Positions 40,501 through 50,193 of a DNA stretch of 64,000 nucleotides are shown here, piece by piece. Made by a program: the position numbers and the translations under genes. Positions within the stretch are counted from its first letter, which is position 1, and every line of letters starts with the position of its first letter. This DNA comes from Plasmopara viticola (Eukaryota; Oomycota; Peronosporomycetes; Peronosporales; Peronosporaceae): the NCBI GenBank assembly GCA_001695595.3, contig MBPM02000003.1:2542001-2606000 (forward strand), in the 5' to 3' direction. The notes beneath the pieces were generated by a model. That model made no database searches. It was not told the origin of the DNA and saw only the letters and a program-made list of their open reading frames with translations.

Positions 40501-40756
40501 CAATAGCAGCAAGTCTTCACGTTGGGCCAAAGAACGTTTTCATAAACGCGAAATATATGCGGGGGCGATGGAGACAAACGTGCGTCACGTAGAGATAGCA
40601 AAGAGTGTAGAAGTGTCTTTTCCGGCACGTGTTGAGGCTAAAATAGACGCTAGTGCCAAGGTGACATCTAAGAAGAAAAAATGGCGACAAGGAGGGTCGA
40701 GCAAGAAAGCTTTACCAAAGGAGGACAAAGCTAGTGCTGCAACAAATGCTACTTAA
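37517..40756 (+). CDS. Cid1-type nucleotidyltransferase (poly(A)/poly(U) polymerase) with CCHC knuckle (1079 aa)
   Basis: A complete single-exon frame. The polymerase-beta-type active site reads FGSSLTHFGSRDSDLDMCLF, with G362-S363 and metal-binding D374 and D376. A third carboxylate lies in YDCDLCF (D555). Then come the helical segment AFDDRARIVGFAVKHWAKQRNI and GFLSSYSFVLLSIYYLQL, as in TUT/PAP nucleotide-recognition domains. Usual spacing between the second and third Asp is about 50 residues. Here about 178 separate them, filled by a charged, probably coiled-coil insert (about 380-535). A CCHC zinc knuckle CRKCLSPGHATGKC sits at about 913-926, followed by a highly basic tail. The first 350 residues are charged with no domain seen. 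The likely role is 3' tailing of RNA; whether it adds A or U cannot be told. Terminal uridylyltransferase, noncanonical poly(A) polymerase and MTPAP-like enzymes are the alternatives. Confidence 0.85.
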   Translation: MDASVAEVVTESTRSRLQIKMSKTKEKKVFNTVLHSVPLHRKKKPHNWHPKSSSCSSFKSTSSVAVAQEDNYQDTVWFKAGNGDLFFAQWFLNRCNGVGDFKTPQSDAATQRVFMLYKAQCKLRRELALGSKRDEERSDKAIDEEEDQEELVNDIEEPLWDVEEIVKHVGDVLRISRQKLMEQKRLAEMTNMKVEGTIERIVVAEVVENATELILSRATSDQEMQLRRWISILKEDEIIDKATTNVGLEIGGDDRIDVNKKKKMRSKKSKVKVAEDTACKQVASFLVFLEESAKAQTLAQTSAIVPPIEMAVAWMAELQRLVELSSIEPEEEERRRQVALDIQTILRREVTKWRHCEVVLFGSSLTHFGSRDSDLDMCLFPNDQNVDTHTTPSTEKRQLQHLVDENVCVRAPSFDTEKVEHLQDLYAQIQKSIKKLTQSLNTLDRSDKNGDKQMKQRRQLEFFYTQMRLLRNAIVAQLTQLDSSVEPHNHVNTNGKSARLKTLIDASRRSSEDLYLLRATLQNAAKCVVHHVIAGARVPIIRFLHTRSGREYDCDLCFKNVLASRNTSLLRAYAAFDDRARIVGFAVKHWAKQRNISEASMGFLSSYSFVLLSIYYLQLARVLPNLQDPQLLESANISPEYYNDTNIAFCEDRDIAQAFHKRTTGKNSSDVLFTTLLTGFFEFYATQFDFAQRVVTVRSPEVVALKVAQWGICKAKTWRMSIQDPLETGRDLGCVLQFERQKKILCELRRAHELLAQGESFIDKVCAVENAGDDAGKVKRREEEAPMSREVTMRSHSQPNKEQIAETRQQEEKKQRSYVVILQSADKELTEEAIKTLFRSFQKSFRVSDVTEVAQSDCAAVGNENKRWMVELLTQTLDCPHALFQRTRIDWKAADGRVGRVWVHHQALFNTPPCRKCLSPGHATGKCLQDKDNNEGGGSRRKNRKNVQRHVLRLTLSENRSSKFAKKSSRRCKHEQQHAAVHDTDNPKNKSVKRNNSSKSSRWAKERFHKREIYAGAMETNVRHVEIAKSVEVSFPARVEAKIDASAKVTSKKKKWRQGGSSKKALPKEDKASAATNAT

Positions 40757-41839
40757 AAAAAGGAACGAGTATCAAATGCATATTAACTATGTTGAGCTGC
40801 AGTTGATCGACTTTGAGCTGGGTGTATCGAAAAAATTGACTCTATAAATCATTGCAACAGTCTCTGTTAGCTTATTTAGACTACTTTTGGCCTGGCTATA
40901 GGATTTAAAAGGGGATTCTGAGAAGAATGCTGTAGTTTGCCCCTTGAACAGTGCTTGCGAGGGAAAGAATTTTATTGGATACGGGTGACTAATCGTATCG
41001 ATGGGATAATAGAATAGAGTCATACAAGAGGCCAAAAATCAAACGATGCTTTGGTGACTAAGCTGATCAACAGAATGAATGTATCTATTGCTGTACTGAA
41101 TTTTAGTATTTTGACATATTACGAGTTGGCACAAAGAATCCATAGCATAACCCCTTTATTCCATATGCTTCACCTTCCAGCAGATTTTCGCATATTTGTA
41201 TTGTTGTGGGTCCAATTTTCGGTGTTATTTACTGTCTGCTTAAGTGTGCATTTTGTGTACGTATGTGCGTAGACACTAATTTAAAGCTTGAGACGCTGGT
41301 GTAGCTCTTTGTCGCAACGACCTTGCGTATTCTAAGCTCTGACACCACAATGTACTGCACTGCAGTAGTTAGGCATACTGAGTTGCTTACACCGTGCTTT
41401 TGGGTGAGCTTTTGTCTCCGTGGGCGCCGTGTACAGATAGCATGCGGCTACGGGCGTGTTTTGGTGTCATTGATATAAATTTACCATAATGTACATGGTT
41501 TGTTTCTGGCGATTGCCTCCTGAATGTATTGCACTTTGTCTAAGTACATCGAGATCGTGACAGTGCGTCGTTCTGCAAAACGACCGTCGTCCCTAGGCAT
41601 CGTAAACTCGAAGGTTACTCTAAATTATTGTGGATGTACCAATACATTACTCAAGTCTAAACGATTCTGATGAAAACGCTTGTGTATGATACTGCAGCTC
41701 AGTCAAGTTACTGAAACGACTACTTAAGTTTGCATCAGAGACTTTGGCTATCTGTACGTACCACTTGTTGCTTTGGCCTGGATGGAATGGATGTCAGCGC
41801 CAACATTAATGAAAAAAAGACAAACCTACACTGCTTGTG
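40757..41839. other. Convergent intergenic region
   Basis: Between the 3' ends of two convergent genes. Frames are short (the longest about 73 codons at 41051-41272) and lack domains. I see nothing beyond presumed 3' UTRs. Confidence 0.5.
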
Positions 41840-42367
41840 CTAACTTTGTTGTATTAACCCTTGAAGATAGACATGTACGTGGAAGATATCGATCGAGCGC
41901 GACATGTTTTCGTCGTAATTCCAGCTGTCCACGTGTGGGGCATTTTTTCGGAGCCAATTGCACACAAACTCCTCAATCTCTGTCTCTTTCATTTCCTGTC
42001 GACTCCAGAGCGTCCAGTGCTCGATACCGCGGGGTGTGTCGTAAGGAAACATATTTGGCTCCAGAACAGTATCTTCATCGTTCAGCGTGGTAGTTAATAT
42101 GAGCTCTTCCCTGGATTTGTAACATTCATCAACCGTCTCCATGTGAGCCCATTTGCGCTCAAGACATTCGTCCGTTCGACCCCAATACTCCAAACGCAAA
42201 GTCCGTTTTGGTCCATGGCTGTCTTTGTTCTGGTTTTGCACATAATCTTTAATGATTTTAGTGCGACAACATTGTCGCTTAGCATAATTCGACGTTGCTT
42301 GTCTAAGCGGTGATATCGACACTTTGGAACGCTTTGCTTCCACACTTGTTGCTTTAACTAACATCAT
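41840..42367 (-). CDS. DUF3605-like protein (175 aa)
   Basis: The frame from ATG 42367 to TAG 41840. The hallmark is PNMFPYDTPRGIEHWTLWS in the C-terminal half, matching the NxFPY-x(4)-GIEHWxLW core of DUF3605 (PF12239), a family known mainly from fungi, with no established function. The family-like spacing to an N-terminal LRLEYWGRTDECLERKW segment and a C-terminal VHVYLQ is kept. In-frame sequence upstream of the ATG is open but uses no ATG; ATG 42364 is the next choice. An upstream exon cannot be excluded. The gene starts 157 bp downstream of the TRP1 stop on the same strand. Confidence 0.7.
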   Translation of the reverse strand: MMLVKATSVEAKRSKVSISPLRQATSNYAKRQCCRTKIIKDYVQNQNKDSHGPKRTLRLEYWGRTDECLERKWAHMETVDECYKSREELILTTTLNDEDTVLEPNMFPYDTPRGIEHWTLWSRQEMKETEIEEFVCNWLRKNAPHVDSWNYDENMSRSIDIFHVHVYLQGLIQQS

Positions 42368-42524
42368 TTGGTTGAGGCTGAGACTTAGGCAAGGCAATGT
42401 GCAAATGCGGAATGAGACAAAGCTTCAATACGACAGACCATCATTCTTAGCTCAAAGTCTATGACCACAAAAAGCTACATCAACATTTGTGTGATTCTTT
42501 ATCCGTGCCTTTTTTTCGGTTCCT

Positions 42525-44341
42525 CTACGTCTCCTCATCAATTTTCTGCGTGGCAACTGAAAGGTAACTTTTGACAGCTTTTAAAAACGACGCCATTTTG
42601 TCCAAGTCCTTCACACCAGGCGATCCCTTCACTTCCACGCTGCTGCTGACATCCACGCCTATGGGGTGACCCATTGTAAGAGCCTTCGTCACATTTGCTG
42701 AAGTCAATCCACCAGCCATAAAGCACGGAATTCGTTCACGCGTAAAAATGGCCGCAATATTCCAGTCAAATGTTACGCCAGTTCCACCGTACTGGCCTTT
42801 CACAGTCGTGTCAAGTAGAATATAGTTGGCAAGACCTCCGCGAACTTGCTGAAGAATGGCCTCAGCGTCGACTCCATCACACAGCGTCATGTCGGGCAGA
42901 TGCAACGCGCGAATGGTAGGGCGTTCGATGTCCTTACAAATCTCAAAGCCCTCGTCGCCGTGTAACTGAACCATATCCAGCCCAATCTCTTCTGCAGCTG
43001 CGTTTATTTCTGCGGCCGTCTTGTTGGCAAACACTCCGACCACAAGAGGAACGCGCGAGCAAGCTTCGCGCAAAGCGAGGACGTTTTTGTGAAACCAGTC
43101 TTTCTGGCCTTTAAGATAAGGCATCAGAATGTCAGGAAGAATCGGACCCGTGCGCTCCCCGTATTCAAGCACAGCTTGAGCAATAGCTTTAGCTTGATCA
43201 ATCTGAACGTGGCGAGGCGAGTTCTCCACCATGATAATACCAATCATATCGGCACCATTACGCAAAGCCGCTAGGGCGTACTCCACTTTTGTGACGCCAC
43301 ACACCTTTGCGAGCGGTGGAAGTAAAGGTAAGTCTCCAGACTCGGTACGAAAACGTACGTTTTGCAATAGTTCCTTCACTGTCGTCGCTATGTCACCGCT
43401 TTTCATCAAATACTCACCGACCAAAATACCGCGGGCACCGCACTTTTCGTAGTTGACAACATCCCCGTGCGAGCGAATGCCACTAAGTGCAAAAAGGGTA
43501 ACACCGTCCCGTCCTAGTGACAGCCCACGCTCACGAATGGCTACTGCAACACGTGCCGTGGTGTTCATGTCCACCTTGAAAGTGCGCAAGTCGCGGTTAT
43601 TGACACCAATTAGTCTGGCCTTGGCAGCTAGAGCCGTGTCTAGCTCCTGGACGCTATTCACCTCGACCAAAGCGGACATACCAAGATTGTGGGTTGCCTG
43701 TACATGAGCAACGACTGTCAGCCTTCATTTTTTCCATCAAGCCACGCTGCTACGCACATCAATGAGTTCGATAAGCTGGTTCTGGGACAGCAGCGCCACG
43801 ATAAGGAGGACGCAGTCGGCTCCGTAGGCACGGGCCTCTAACAGCTGATAGGCGTCAATGATAAAGTCCTTGCGTAAAATAGCCGGACGATGGCTCATGC
43901 CCTGGATCACGTCTCTGGCTTCAATCATGTCGTTAAGCGATCCTTTGAACCACTTGGGCTCTGTCAGCACGGAAATCATCCGAGCACCTGCGTCCGCATA
44001 GGCCTGTACCTGCTCGCGCAAATTGAGCTCCATGGCAATGTCACCTTTGCTGGGGCTGGCACGCTTAAACTCAGCAGCTAGCGCAACGTCAGACCATCCT
44101 CTTTTCTGACGTTGCACAATTGATAGAGGAACAGTCACGAACAGTACAACAAATCGAAAAATTATATAAGAATTAAACTCACCATCGGCGCATTGAGATG
44201 TTCGAGCACGCGCAAGGCTGGACCATAAACACTCTCTGTCTGCGCAATTTTTTGTTGCAAATCCTCAGCCGACACGATTTGCTTGGCGGCCGCCACATCC
44301 AGGCGGCGCTGTGCTGCGATCTCGTCCAAAATGTTACTCAT
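42525..44341 (-). CDS. TRP1: Bifunctional indole-3-glycerol-phosphate synthase / phosphoribosylanthranilate isomerase, three exons (559 aa)
   Basis: Model: complement(join(42525..43697,43758..44105,44183..44341)); introns of 60 and 77 bp, both phase 0 with GT..AG. The N-terminal IGPS domain (1-290) carries EFKRASPSKG (E65, K67), ILRKDF (K132), ALVEV (E181) and IGVNN; ALSGI replaces the bacterial ESGI, as in fungal enzymes. The C-terminal PRAI domain (about 295-559) carries KVCG (C302), QLHGDE, LLDT (D465) with GGTG and FDW, and GVDVSSSVE. Together they catalyse the isomerisation of phosphoribosylanthranilate to CdRP and its closure to indole-3-glycerol phosphate, two successive steps of tryptophan synthesis. 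The fused order IGPS-PRAI matches the TRP1 reported from Phytophthora parasitica. No glutamine amidotransferase domain is attached, unlike in fungal TRPC. All expected catalytic residues that I checked are present. Confidence 0.93.
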
Positions 44342-45889
44342 GCGATGACGATTTGCGTATTTGCAGTAATGGAACCTAAGAAGAAATGTAGATTTTTTTC
44401 ATTAAGGCTCTAATGAAATTATATCTGAAAAAAATCCCTTTTTAAAAAAACCGCGTTGGCAAATTTGATCGAAAATTAATTTAGAGCGTAGTCTTTTGCA
44501 CACGCCGATTTCTTAAGAAAGGCAGTCAATCTCCGCGAGATTTATGATGCAGCACGATCGTCTACCCGAACTCTTGCAAAGGTTCTGGGATGTTATGATT
44601 TAGCTTCCCGTAATTGTCAGACGCACACTTCGCGCTGCTCGGAAATCTTGCTAATTTATATGGATCTCGGAGGGCCAAGTAGTCAAAGCTCGTCACGGTG
44701 CTCAAGCTATAAGATTTTCACCTGCTAAAAAAAAGAGAGCCGATGCGTTTTCGATTCGAGGTAGTAGAATAGACCACGTAGGCGGACTTGATCGCAAAAA
44801 CCAGGTGCGCATGGCGTTTACGAAACCGGACTAAAGGTTGAGGACTCATTTAAGAAATTGCATCACCTGAGTATTTTGTGACCTAAAGCCGCAGTATAAA
44901 AAAAATTCTGGTCGTAGCTGTGTTTATGATTGACGTTTCCATTATTAAGGTTGTTGAGAACGGCACCTAAATAATGGTGCCGTTCTCATACCACGTAAAA
45001 GTGACTGTTTTCATGTGTAGTCTTAGGGTATGATTCGTTTCTTTTCTGAGTAGGCGGGAATAGTGGAATAATCAGTTCATGTCGCTTTTCACGATAAGCC
45101 ACAGACAAGTTGTATTGCAAGCTTTTCGGCCGGCACACATTTATATTATCCTGCTGACTCGGCTTCAGCCGAAATAAACAAATGCGTTGAGTTTTGGTGA
45201 GATTCGCTGCAAAGGTAGGAGAAGCAAGACCATTTAATTCGAGACAGGTCGAAGAAAGATTTCAAGTCTCACGAAGAGCTTTAAGAATTGCTGACAGAAG
45301 CCGTGCGCTCACAGCATTGATGGTCGCAAGTGAGGCTATGTGAAGAAACCGAAGTCCTCATGGTCGTTACACGTATAATGAACTTAGTCTTCAGTAGCTT
45401 GACAGCCCGTGAAGAAGGAACCAGCTACGAAGGACTGCTAGTTGTGAAAGCAACTGTACGAGGTTGTGAAAACGATTTTAAAGCCCAGGTAATCTAGCGC
45501 ATCGTTGAGTTTTACGCAAGATTCGATTTCTGGAACCTTGGGCGCTTTGGCGCAACCCATTCTATCTTTTCATCTGCATAGGGAGATAGGGAGACCAAAA
45601 TTCCCGATGATCTTTGGATGTGCAATCTTTTTTCAACTCGTTCAGCCTACAAGCTGAATTTAGCGTTCTTTGTGACTTTCACGGCCTACTCGATAGATGT
45701 CGCGTTAGCATTGAGCACCTCTGTCCAAACCGCGCACATGCACACTTCGTCCATTCACACGGTGTCGGCTTTCTCCTATCATTTGGCATTCAACAAGCCG
45801 CGTTTGTGTAAGAAAGCGCGACCAAGTTTTACGCAAAGTTGGAAAGCGCAAAGATTTGCCTCAGCAGATACCTCAGTACCTCAGTCAAG
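44342..45889. other. Intergenic region between TRP1 and the Copia element
   Basis: The first 100-200 bp upstream of 44341 should hold the TRP1 promoter. The remainder is A+T-rich with short, unsupported frames (the longest about 96 codons at 45618-45908, running into the LTR). A strong hairpin at 44955-44988 is listed separately. Confidence 0.5.
44955..44988. repeat. Perfect 13-bp inverted repeat, 8-nt loop
   Basis: TGAGAACGGCACC (44955-44967), loop TAAATAAT, then GGTGCCGTTCTCA (44976-44988). The stem has 8 G+C pairs out of 13 and no mismatch, which is unusual in this A+T-rich spacer. It could be a processed hairpin RNA, a foldback remnant or a protein-binding palindrome. Confidence 0.6.
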
Positions 45890-45894
45890 GTATT

Positions 45895-46106
45895 TGTTAT
45901 TAATATGACGCCGCTGTTGATGTGACGACACGCGTTGCTACTGAGGATTATGGCAAACACCGATTGGGTACTGGTATGATGATGACGTCACGTCGAACCT
46001 TCTAGAAGGATCTAGAAGGATAGGCTTAGAGGTAGCACAGGGAAGCGAACTAAGGACCTAAATATATTCACTTTACTTTTTGCCTTCTCCTGCGCACAAC
46101 TTAACA
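45895..46106 (+). repeat. Copia 5' LTR (212 bp)
   Basis: Begins TGTTATTAATATGACG and ends ACAACTTAACA. It contains one palindromic TGACGTCA (45983-45990) and, 3 bp later, a GAA-nn-TTC-nn-GAA array (45995-46007). The sequence immediately downstream, GGTTAACAGC, is where a primer-binding site would lie, but I do not recognise a tRNA match. Confidence 0.93.
45983..46008 (+). promoter_or_regulatory. CRE palindrome plus heat-shock-element-like site in 5' LTR
   Basis: TGACGTCA (45983-45990) is a perfect CRE, the classic bZIP/ATF site. It is followed by CGAACCTTCTAGAAG (45994-46008), three alternating nGAAn pentamers that fit the heat-shock factor consensus. Both lie in the U3-like part of the LTR, a plausible place for a stress-responsive promoter. 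Confidence 0.5.
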
Positions 46107-46152
46107 GGTTAACAGCTGCACAAGACTCTCGCCAAACCTCCCCTCCATCTCA

Positions 46153-46665
46153 ATGCCGACGACAAGAAGTAGAGTCCTCCTGGGTAGTGGAAACTACTTC
46201 CACTGGGAGTTTGCCATGCGCATGACGCTGGCTAGGAAGGGTCTGCTAGCGCACGTGCAAGTGGTCAAGCCTGAGGCGGAGACGACCGAGGCGTGGGTGC
46301 TCAACGACATGAAGGCACTTGGACATATCGCCCAGGGAGTGGCAATTGAGCATCATACGAAGATTTGGACGACCGCGATGGCAATCATGGCGTGGAATAC
46401 GCTGCGCGACTTTTACAACCGCTCGACGATGCACAATCGTGTGTCGATGACCCGTCGCCTCCACGAATTCAAGATGGCTGATGGGGTGGCGATGTCGAAG
46501 CACCTAGACAGCTTTGATGAGCTGATCGTGGGGCTGCAGACTTTGGGAGAACTACTTGACGATGCTCGTCAATTAGTAATTCTTCCGAGCAGTCTCTCAG
46601 AGGAGTACGAAATTCTCTCGTCGATTGTGGAGAACTCCAAGGACGTGTCTTTGATCGAGGTATAA
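46153..46665 (+). pseudogene. Copia gag fragment (170 codons)
   Basis: Starts at the ATG 47 bp after the 5' LTR and encodes a UBN2/Gag-type Copia capsid region (GNYFHWEFAMRMTLARKGL near the start). It ends at a TAA at 46663-46665 that appears to be a point mutation, since the Gag-like reading continues beyond (EKLLKEYE). A frameshift near 46697 then separates it from the zinc-knuckle frame, so an originally continuous gag-pol is broken here. Confidence 0.85.
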
Positions 46666-46727
46666 GAGAAGCTTCTGAAAGAGTACGAGCGACTGAGAAG
46701 AAAAAGTCTACTGAGCGCGCGTTCAAG

Positions 46728-47837
46728 GTGAATGCAGGACGTTTCAAGGGACGCCAAGGCAATGGCCGTAAAGGGAACGGTCCGCGGAAGAACGGAGGTG
46801 GATTCACGGGCAAGTGTTCTAAGTGTGGCCAAGTCGGACATTTGAAGCGGGATTGTCAGAAGAAGAACGGCTTCGAGGTTGATGATGCTATTTTTGCCGC
46901 TGGTGAGCAGCACTGTGACGACTGGCTTATCGACAGCGGGGCTACCTCGCACATGACACCCCATCGGAGTGATCTCCTCGATTACGAGGCATTGAACGCT
47001 GGTCCAGAGGTCACCATTGCGAACGGCAAGAAGCTGCGGGTGACTGGCAAGGGTACGGTCAGGCTTACTGGATTGGACGGGTTGCGTATCAAGATGATCG
47101 AAGTTCTACACATTCCAGGACTCGACAGACGCCTTTTGTCGGTTGGCAAGCTAGCTGGGCGTGGTATGAAGGTGGAAGTTGAGAGCTCCTCCTGTATCAT
47201 TTGGAGTACGCAACGAGCGATTGCCAAGGGCAAGAAAGTCGGCAATGCGTACATCCTGGACTGCGAGCAAGAAGAGGCTCGGTTAGTGGAGTACGCAGGG
47301 GGTGATACTGAATGGGAGCTTTGGCATACTCGCTTGGGACATCCCGAGAAGAGCGGCATGGTGAAGACACAGCTTGCGACAAGTGGTGTGTCGGCGGTCA
47401 GGCAGGGCATTGAAAAGCTGTGTGGGGGATGCCTGAAGGGTAAGCAGACGGTTGATTCATTCCCGTCACAGTCGCTTACTATGACATCACGTGTCTTGAA
47501 GCTCGTGCACACGGACGTGATGGGACCAATGAAATCGGTCTCGGTGGGTGGCGCGCAATATGGGCTTCCTTTTGTGGATAATTACTCGCGGTTTGTGGTA
47601 GCGTACTTCATGAAGAACAAGAGTGAGGTGGCAAGTAAGCTGAGCAAGTTCAAAGCGTTCTACGAAAACCAATGGGGACAACGCTTGAGTGTCTGCGATT
47701 GGACAACGGGACGGAGTTCCCAAGGTTTCGCCCACGTCAATGATGCCAAGAGGACAAAGCTCGATCCCAAGAGTTTTCGATGTTTGTTTCTTGGGTATGC
47801 AGAGAGTGTGAAAGGGTATCGTGTGTTTGATTTGTAG
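46728..47837 (+). pseudogene. Copia CCHC knuckle, protease and truncated integrase
   Basis: A 369-codon open stretch. The CCHC knuckle CSKCGQVGHLKRDC lies at about 46815-46857. The aspartic protease motif DSGATSHM is near 46930. The integrase HHCC-like region (HTRLGH..CGGCLKGKQ) lies at 47327-47450 and the first catalytic Asp is in HTDVMGPM near 47506. The frame then shifts: the conserved DNGTEF block at about 47700 is present but out of frame. Directly afterwards the sequence jumps to KLDPKSFRCLFLGYAE, so the part that should hold the third catalytic Glu is deleted. Confidence 0.85.
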
Positions 47838-47885
47838 AATTTCAAGCTCAAGGTGGTACGATCTGTATGACTTGACGAGCGCGAA

Positions 47886-49947
47886 GTGGGTGGAATATAC
47901 ACTACGGACTCACCACAAGTTAAGACGATCACCTTCGTTACCAAGGACGAGAAAGGTGCACATATCCAGGACAAGGACACACGACAGCCTTCTACAGAAA
48001 ATTCAATGGAAGGTGTCGAGGATCATGCTCCCGACGTGGAAATGGATGAGGTTGGGCCAGAGCATGAAGTGAAGCTGTATCAGATGTCACAACTTCCTCA
48101 ACCTCTTATTCCGGACCCACAGATCTTGATTCTGGCCCCTGTTCACCCTCCTCCGCAAGCTTACGGTGAAGATCGTATCATTTTTCAGGTGGAGCCAGGA
48201 CGGACAAGACGTTCGCGAGAGCCTGTCTTTCTTCTTACAGATGGCTTTAGTAATGAAGAGCAGAAGGTGGAAGAAAGTGACAATCGACCAAGTGCCAAGC
48301 GGGCCAGGATAGATGATGAAGGACTATTTGCTGAAGCTGTGTTAGCTTATGCTGCTAGTGTTGGCGAGGCGGATGACGCTCCAACTACATAGCGGCAAGC
48401 GATGAGTAGCGACGACGCTCATGCCTGGCAGAAGGCAATAAACGCAGAGCTCAAGGCTCATGAAGAGAACGGCTCATGGAACCTTGTGCCGAAGAAGGAG
48501 AGCGTTCGGCAAATCGGATGCCGATGGGTCTTTGCGAAGAAGCACAACGAATTGGGACAAGTGGTGCGCTACAAAGCTCGACTCGTCGCCAAAGGCTTCA
48601 AGCAGAAATTTGGTGTTGACTTTTACGAGACATACTCGCCGGTAGCAAACATGAACTCTATCAGAGTTGTGTTGTCGGTGGTGGTTACGATGGGATACGT
48701 GACAGAGCAACTGGATGTCGTCACAGCATTCCTAAACAGTGATCTCAAGGAAGAGATATACATGGAAGTGCCTTACGGTATCGCCAATGCTGAAAACATG
48801 GTGTGCAAGCTGGATAAGGCGATTTACGGTCTCAAGCAAGCTTCGAATGCATGGAACAAGACGATTCATGTTGTCTTCCTACAAATGGGCTTTCGGAACA
48901 GCGGAGCAGATCAGTGCGTCTACGTCAAGGGCAAGAACGGCAATTATGTCTATGTTTGCTTGTACGTGGACGACATGATTATCGCTGCCAAGACGAGCAA
49001 GGAGATTGAAGATATCAAAGCTGCACTCAAGAACTCATTCACGATAAAGGAATTGGGCGAGGCCAAGTTTATTCTTAGAATAGAAATCGACCATGATCGC
49101 AACTGCAGCATGCTCATGATCCGTCAGACACGGTACATTGACGATGTGGTGAACAGGTTCAACCAACAAGACGCGAAGGCAGTGGTTAACCCATCAGAAG
49201 CGGGTTTAAAGTTCTCGAAGATGCAATCCCCAACGACGGACGTTGAGAAAGCAGAGATGCAGTCGAAGCCGTACAGGTCCCTATCGGATGTTTGCTGTAC
49301 ATCACGACAGGTACGCGTCCTGACATCGCGTATGTGGTAACGCAGCTATCGCGTTTCTTGGAGAACCCGGGTCAGCAGCATTGGAAGGCCGCAATTCGCG
49401 TACTCGTTATCTCAAGACGACGAGAGAGTTTGGGATCACCGACGACGGCTGCGCCAACGAGGTTCAAGCTACAGCGTACACAGATGCGGACTGGGGCAGT
49501 AATATTGATGATCGGCGTTCGGTGTCAGGAATTATGGTCATGATCGGGGGCGCACCAGTGGTTTTCAAGTCAAAATACCAGCGGACAGTGGCGCTAAGCT
49601 CAGCGGAGGCAGAGTATATGGCTTTAAGCCTATGCACTCCAGAAGTACTGTGAGTTCGTGCGATTCTCAAGGATCTCGGTCATCAGCAAGTGGGAGCTAC
49701 TTTGGTTTAGGAAGATAATCAAGGCGCAACAGGATTTGCTAGCAACGCTGGTTACAATGACAGGACCAAGCATGTCGACATTCGGCACCACTTCATCCGG
49801 TTGACCGTGGCACGGGACATAATCGTGGTCAAGTACATGTCAACGGTGGACCAAAAAGCAGACATGCTGACTAAGTCTCTAGGCACAAAGCGACTTAAGT
49901 ACCTGCTGCAGGATAGTGGTATTGGACCCAAGCGCGTACAGCACTAG
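47886..49947 (+). pseudogene. Copia linker, reverse transcriptase and RNase H, interrupted
   Basis: The linker (47886-48392) ends at a TAG that interrupts the lead-in to RT. RT (about 48402-49285) is open for about 295 codons, with RYKARLVAKGF, LDVVTAFLNSDL and the catalytic YVDD at 48963-48974. A frameshift near 49285 leads to LLYITTGTRPDIAYV in another frame, and another near 49410 to RYLKTTREFGI. RNase H shows DADW, SSAEAEYMAL, EDNQGA and RTKHVDIRHHFIR, but is broken by a TGA near 49651 and a TAG near 49711. The last frame ends at TAG 49945-49947, just before the polypurine tract. Confidence 0.88.
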
Positions 49948-49960
49948 CGGCGAGTGGGAG

Positions 49961-50188
49961 TGTAATTAATATGACGCCGCTGTTGATGTGACGACACGTA
50001 TTGCTACTAGGGATTATGGCAAATACCGGTTGGGTACTGGTATGATGATGACGTCATTAGATGACGTCACGTCGAACCTTCTAGAAGGATCTAGAAGGAT
50101 AGGCCTAGAGGTAGCACAGGGTAGCGAACTAAGGACCTGAATATATTCACTTTACTTTTTGCCTTCTCCTGCGCACAACAACTCAACA
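49961..50188 (+). repeat. Copia 3' LTR (228 bp)
   Basis: Begins TGTAATTAATATGACG and ends ACAACAACTCAACA, followed by the target-site copy GTATT. Compared with the 5' LTR it carries an extra 13 bp that duplicates the CRE: TGACGTCA occurs at 50049-50056 and 50062-50069. The heat-shock-element-like array (50074-50086) is unchanged. Confidence 0.93.
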
Positions 50189-50193
50189 GTATT

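Larger units (their letters stand above)
45895..50188 (+). mobile_element. Ty1/Copia LTR retrotransposon, nearly complete but defective
   Basis: Two LTRs in direct orientation flank gag-pol remnants in Copia order (gag, CCHC, protease, integrase, RT, RNase H). The element is bounded by a perfect 5-bp target-site duplication GTATT (45890-45894 and 50189-50193). The purine-rich GCGAGTGGGAG (49950-49960) directly precedes the 3' LTR as the polypurine tract. By eye the LTRs differ at about 11 substitutions over about 212 aligned bases plus 13-bp and 3-bp indels, so insertion is not very recent. Coding defects include premature stops, frameshifts and a large integrase deletion, so this copy cannot move on its own. 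Confidence 0.95.
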
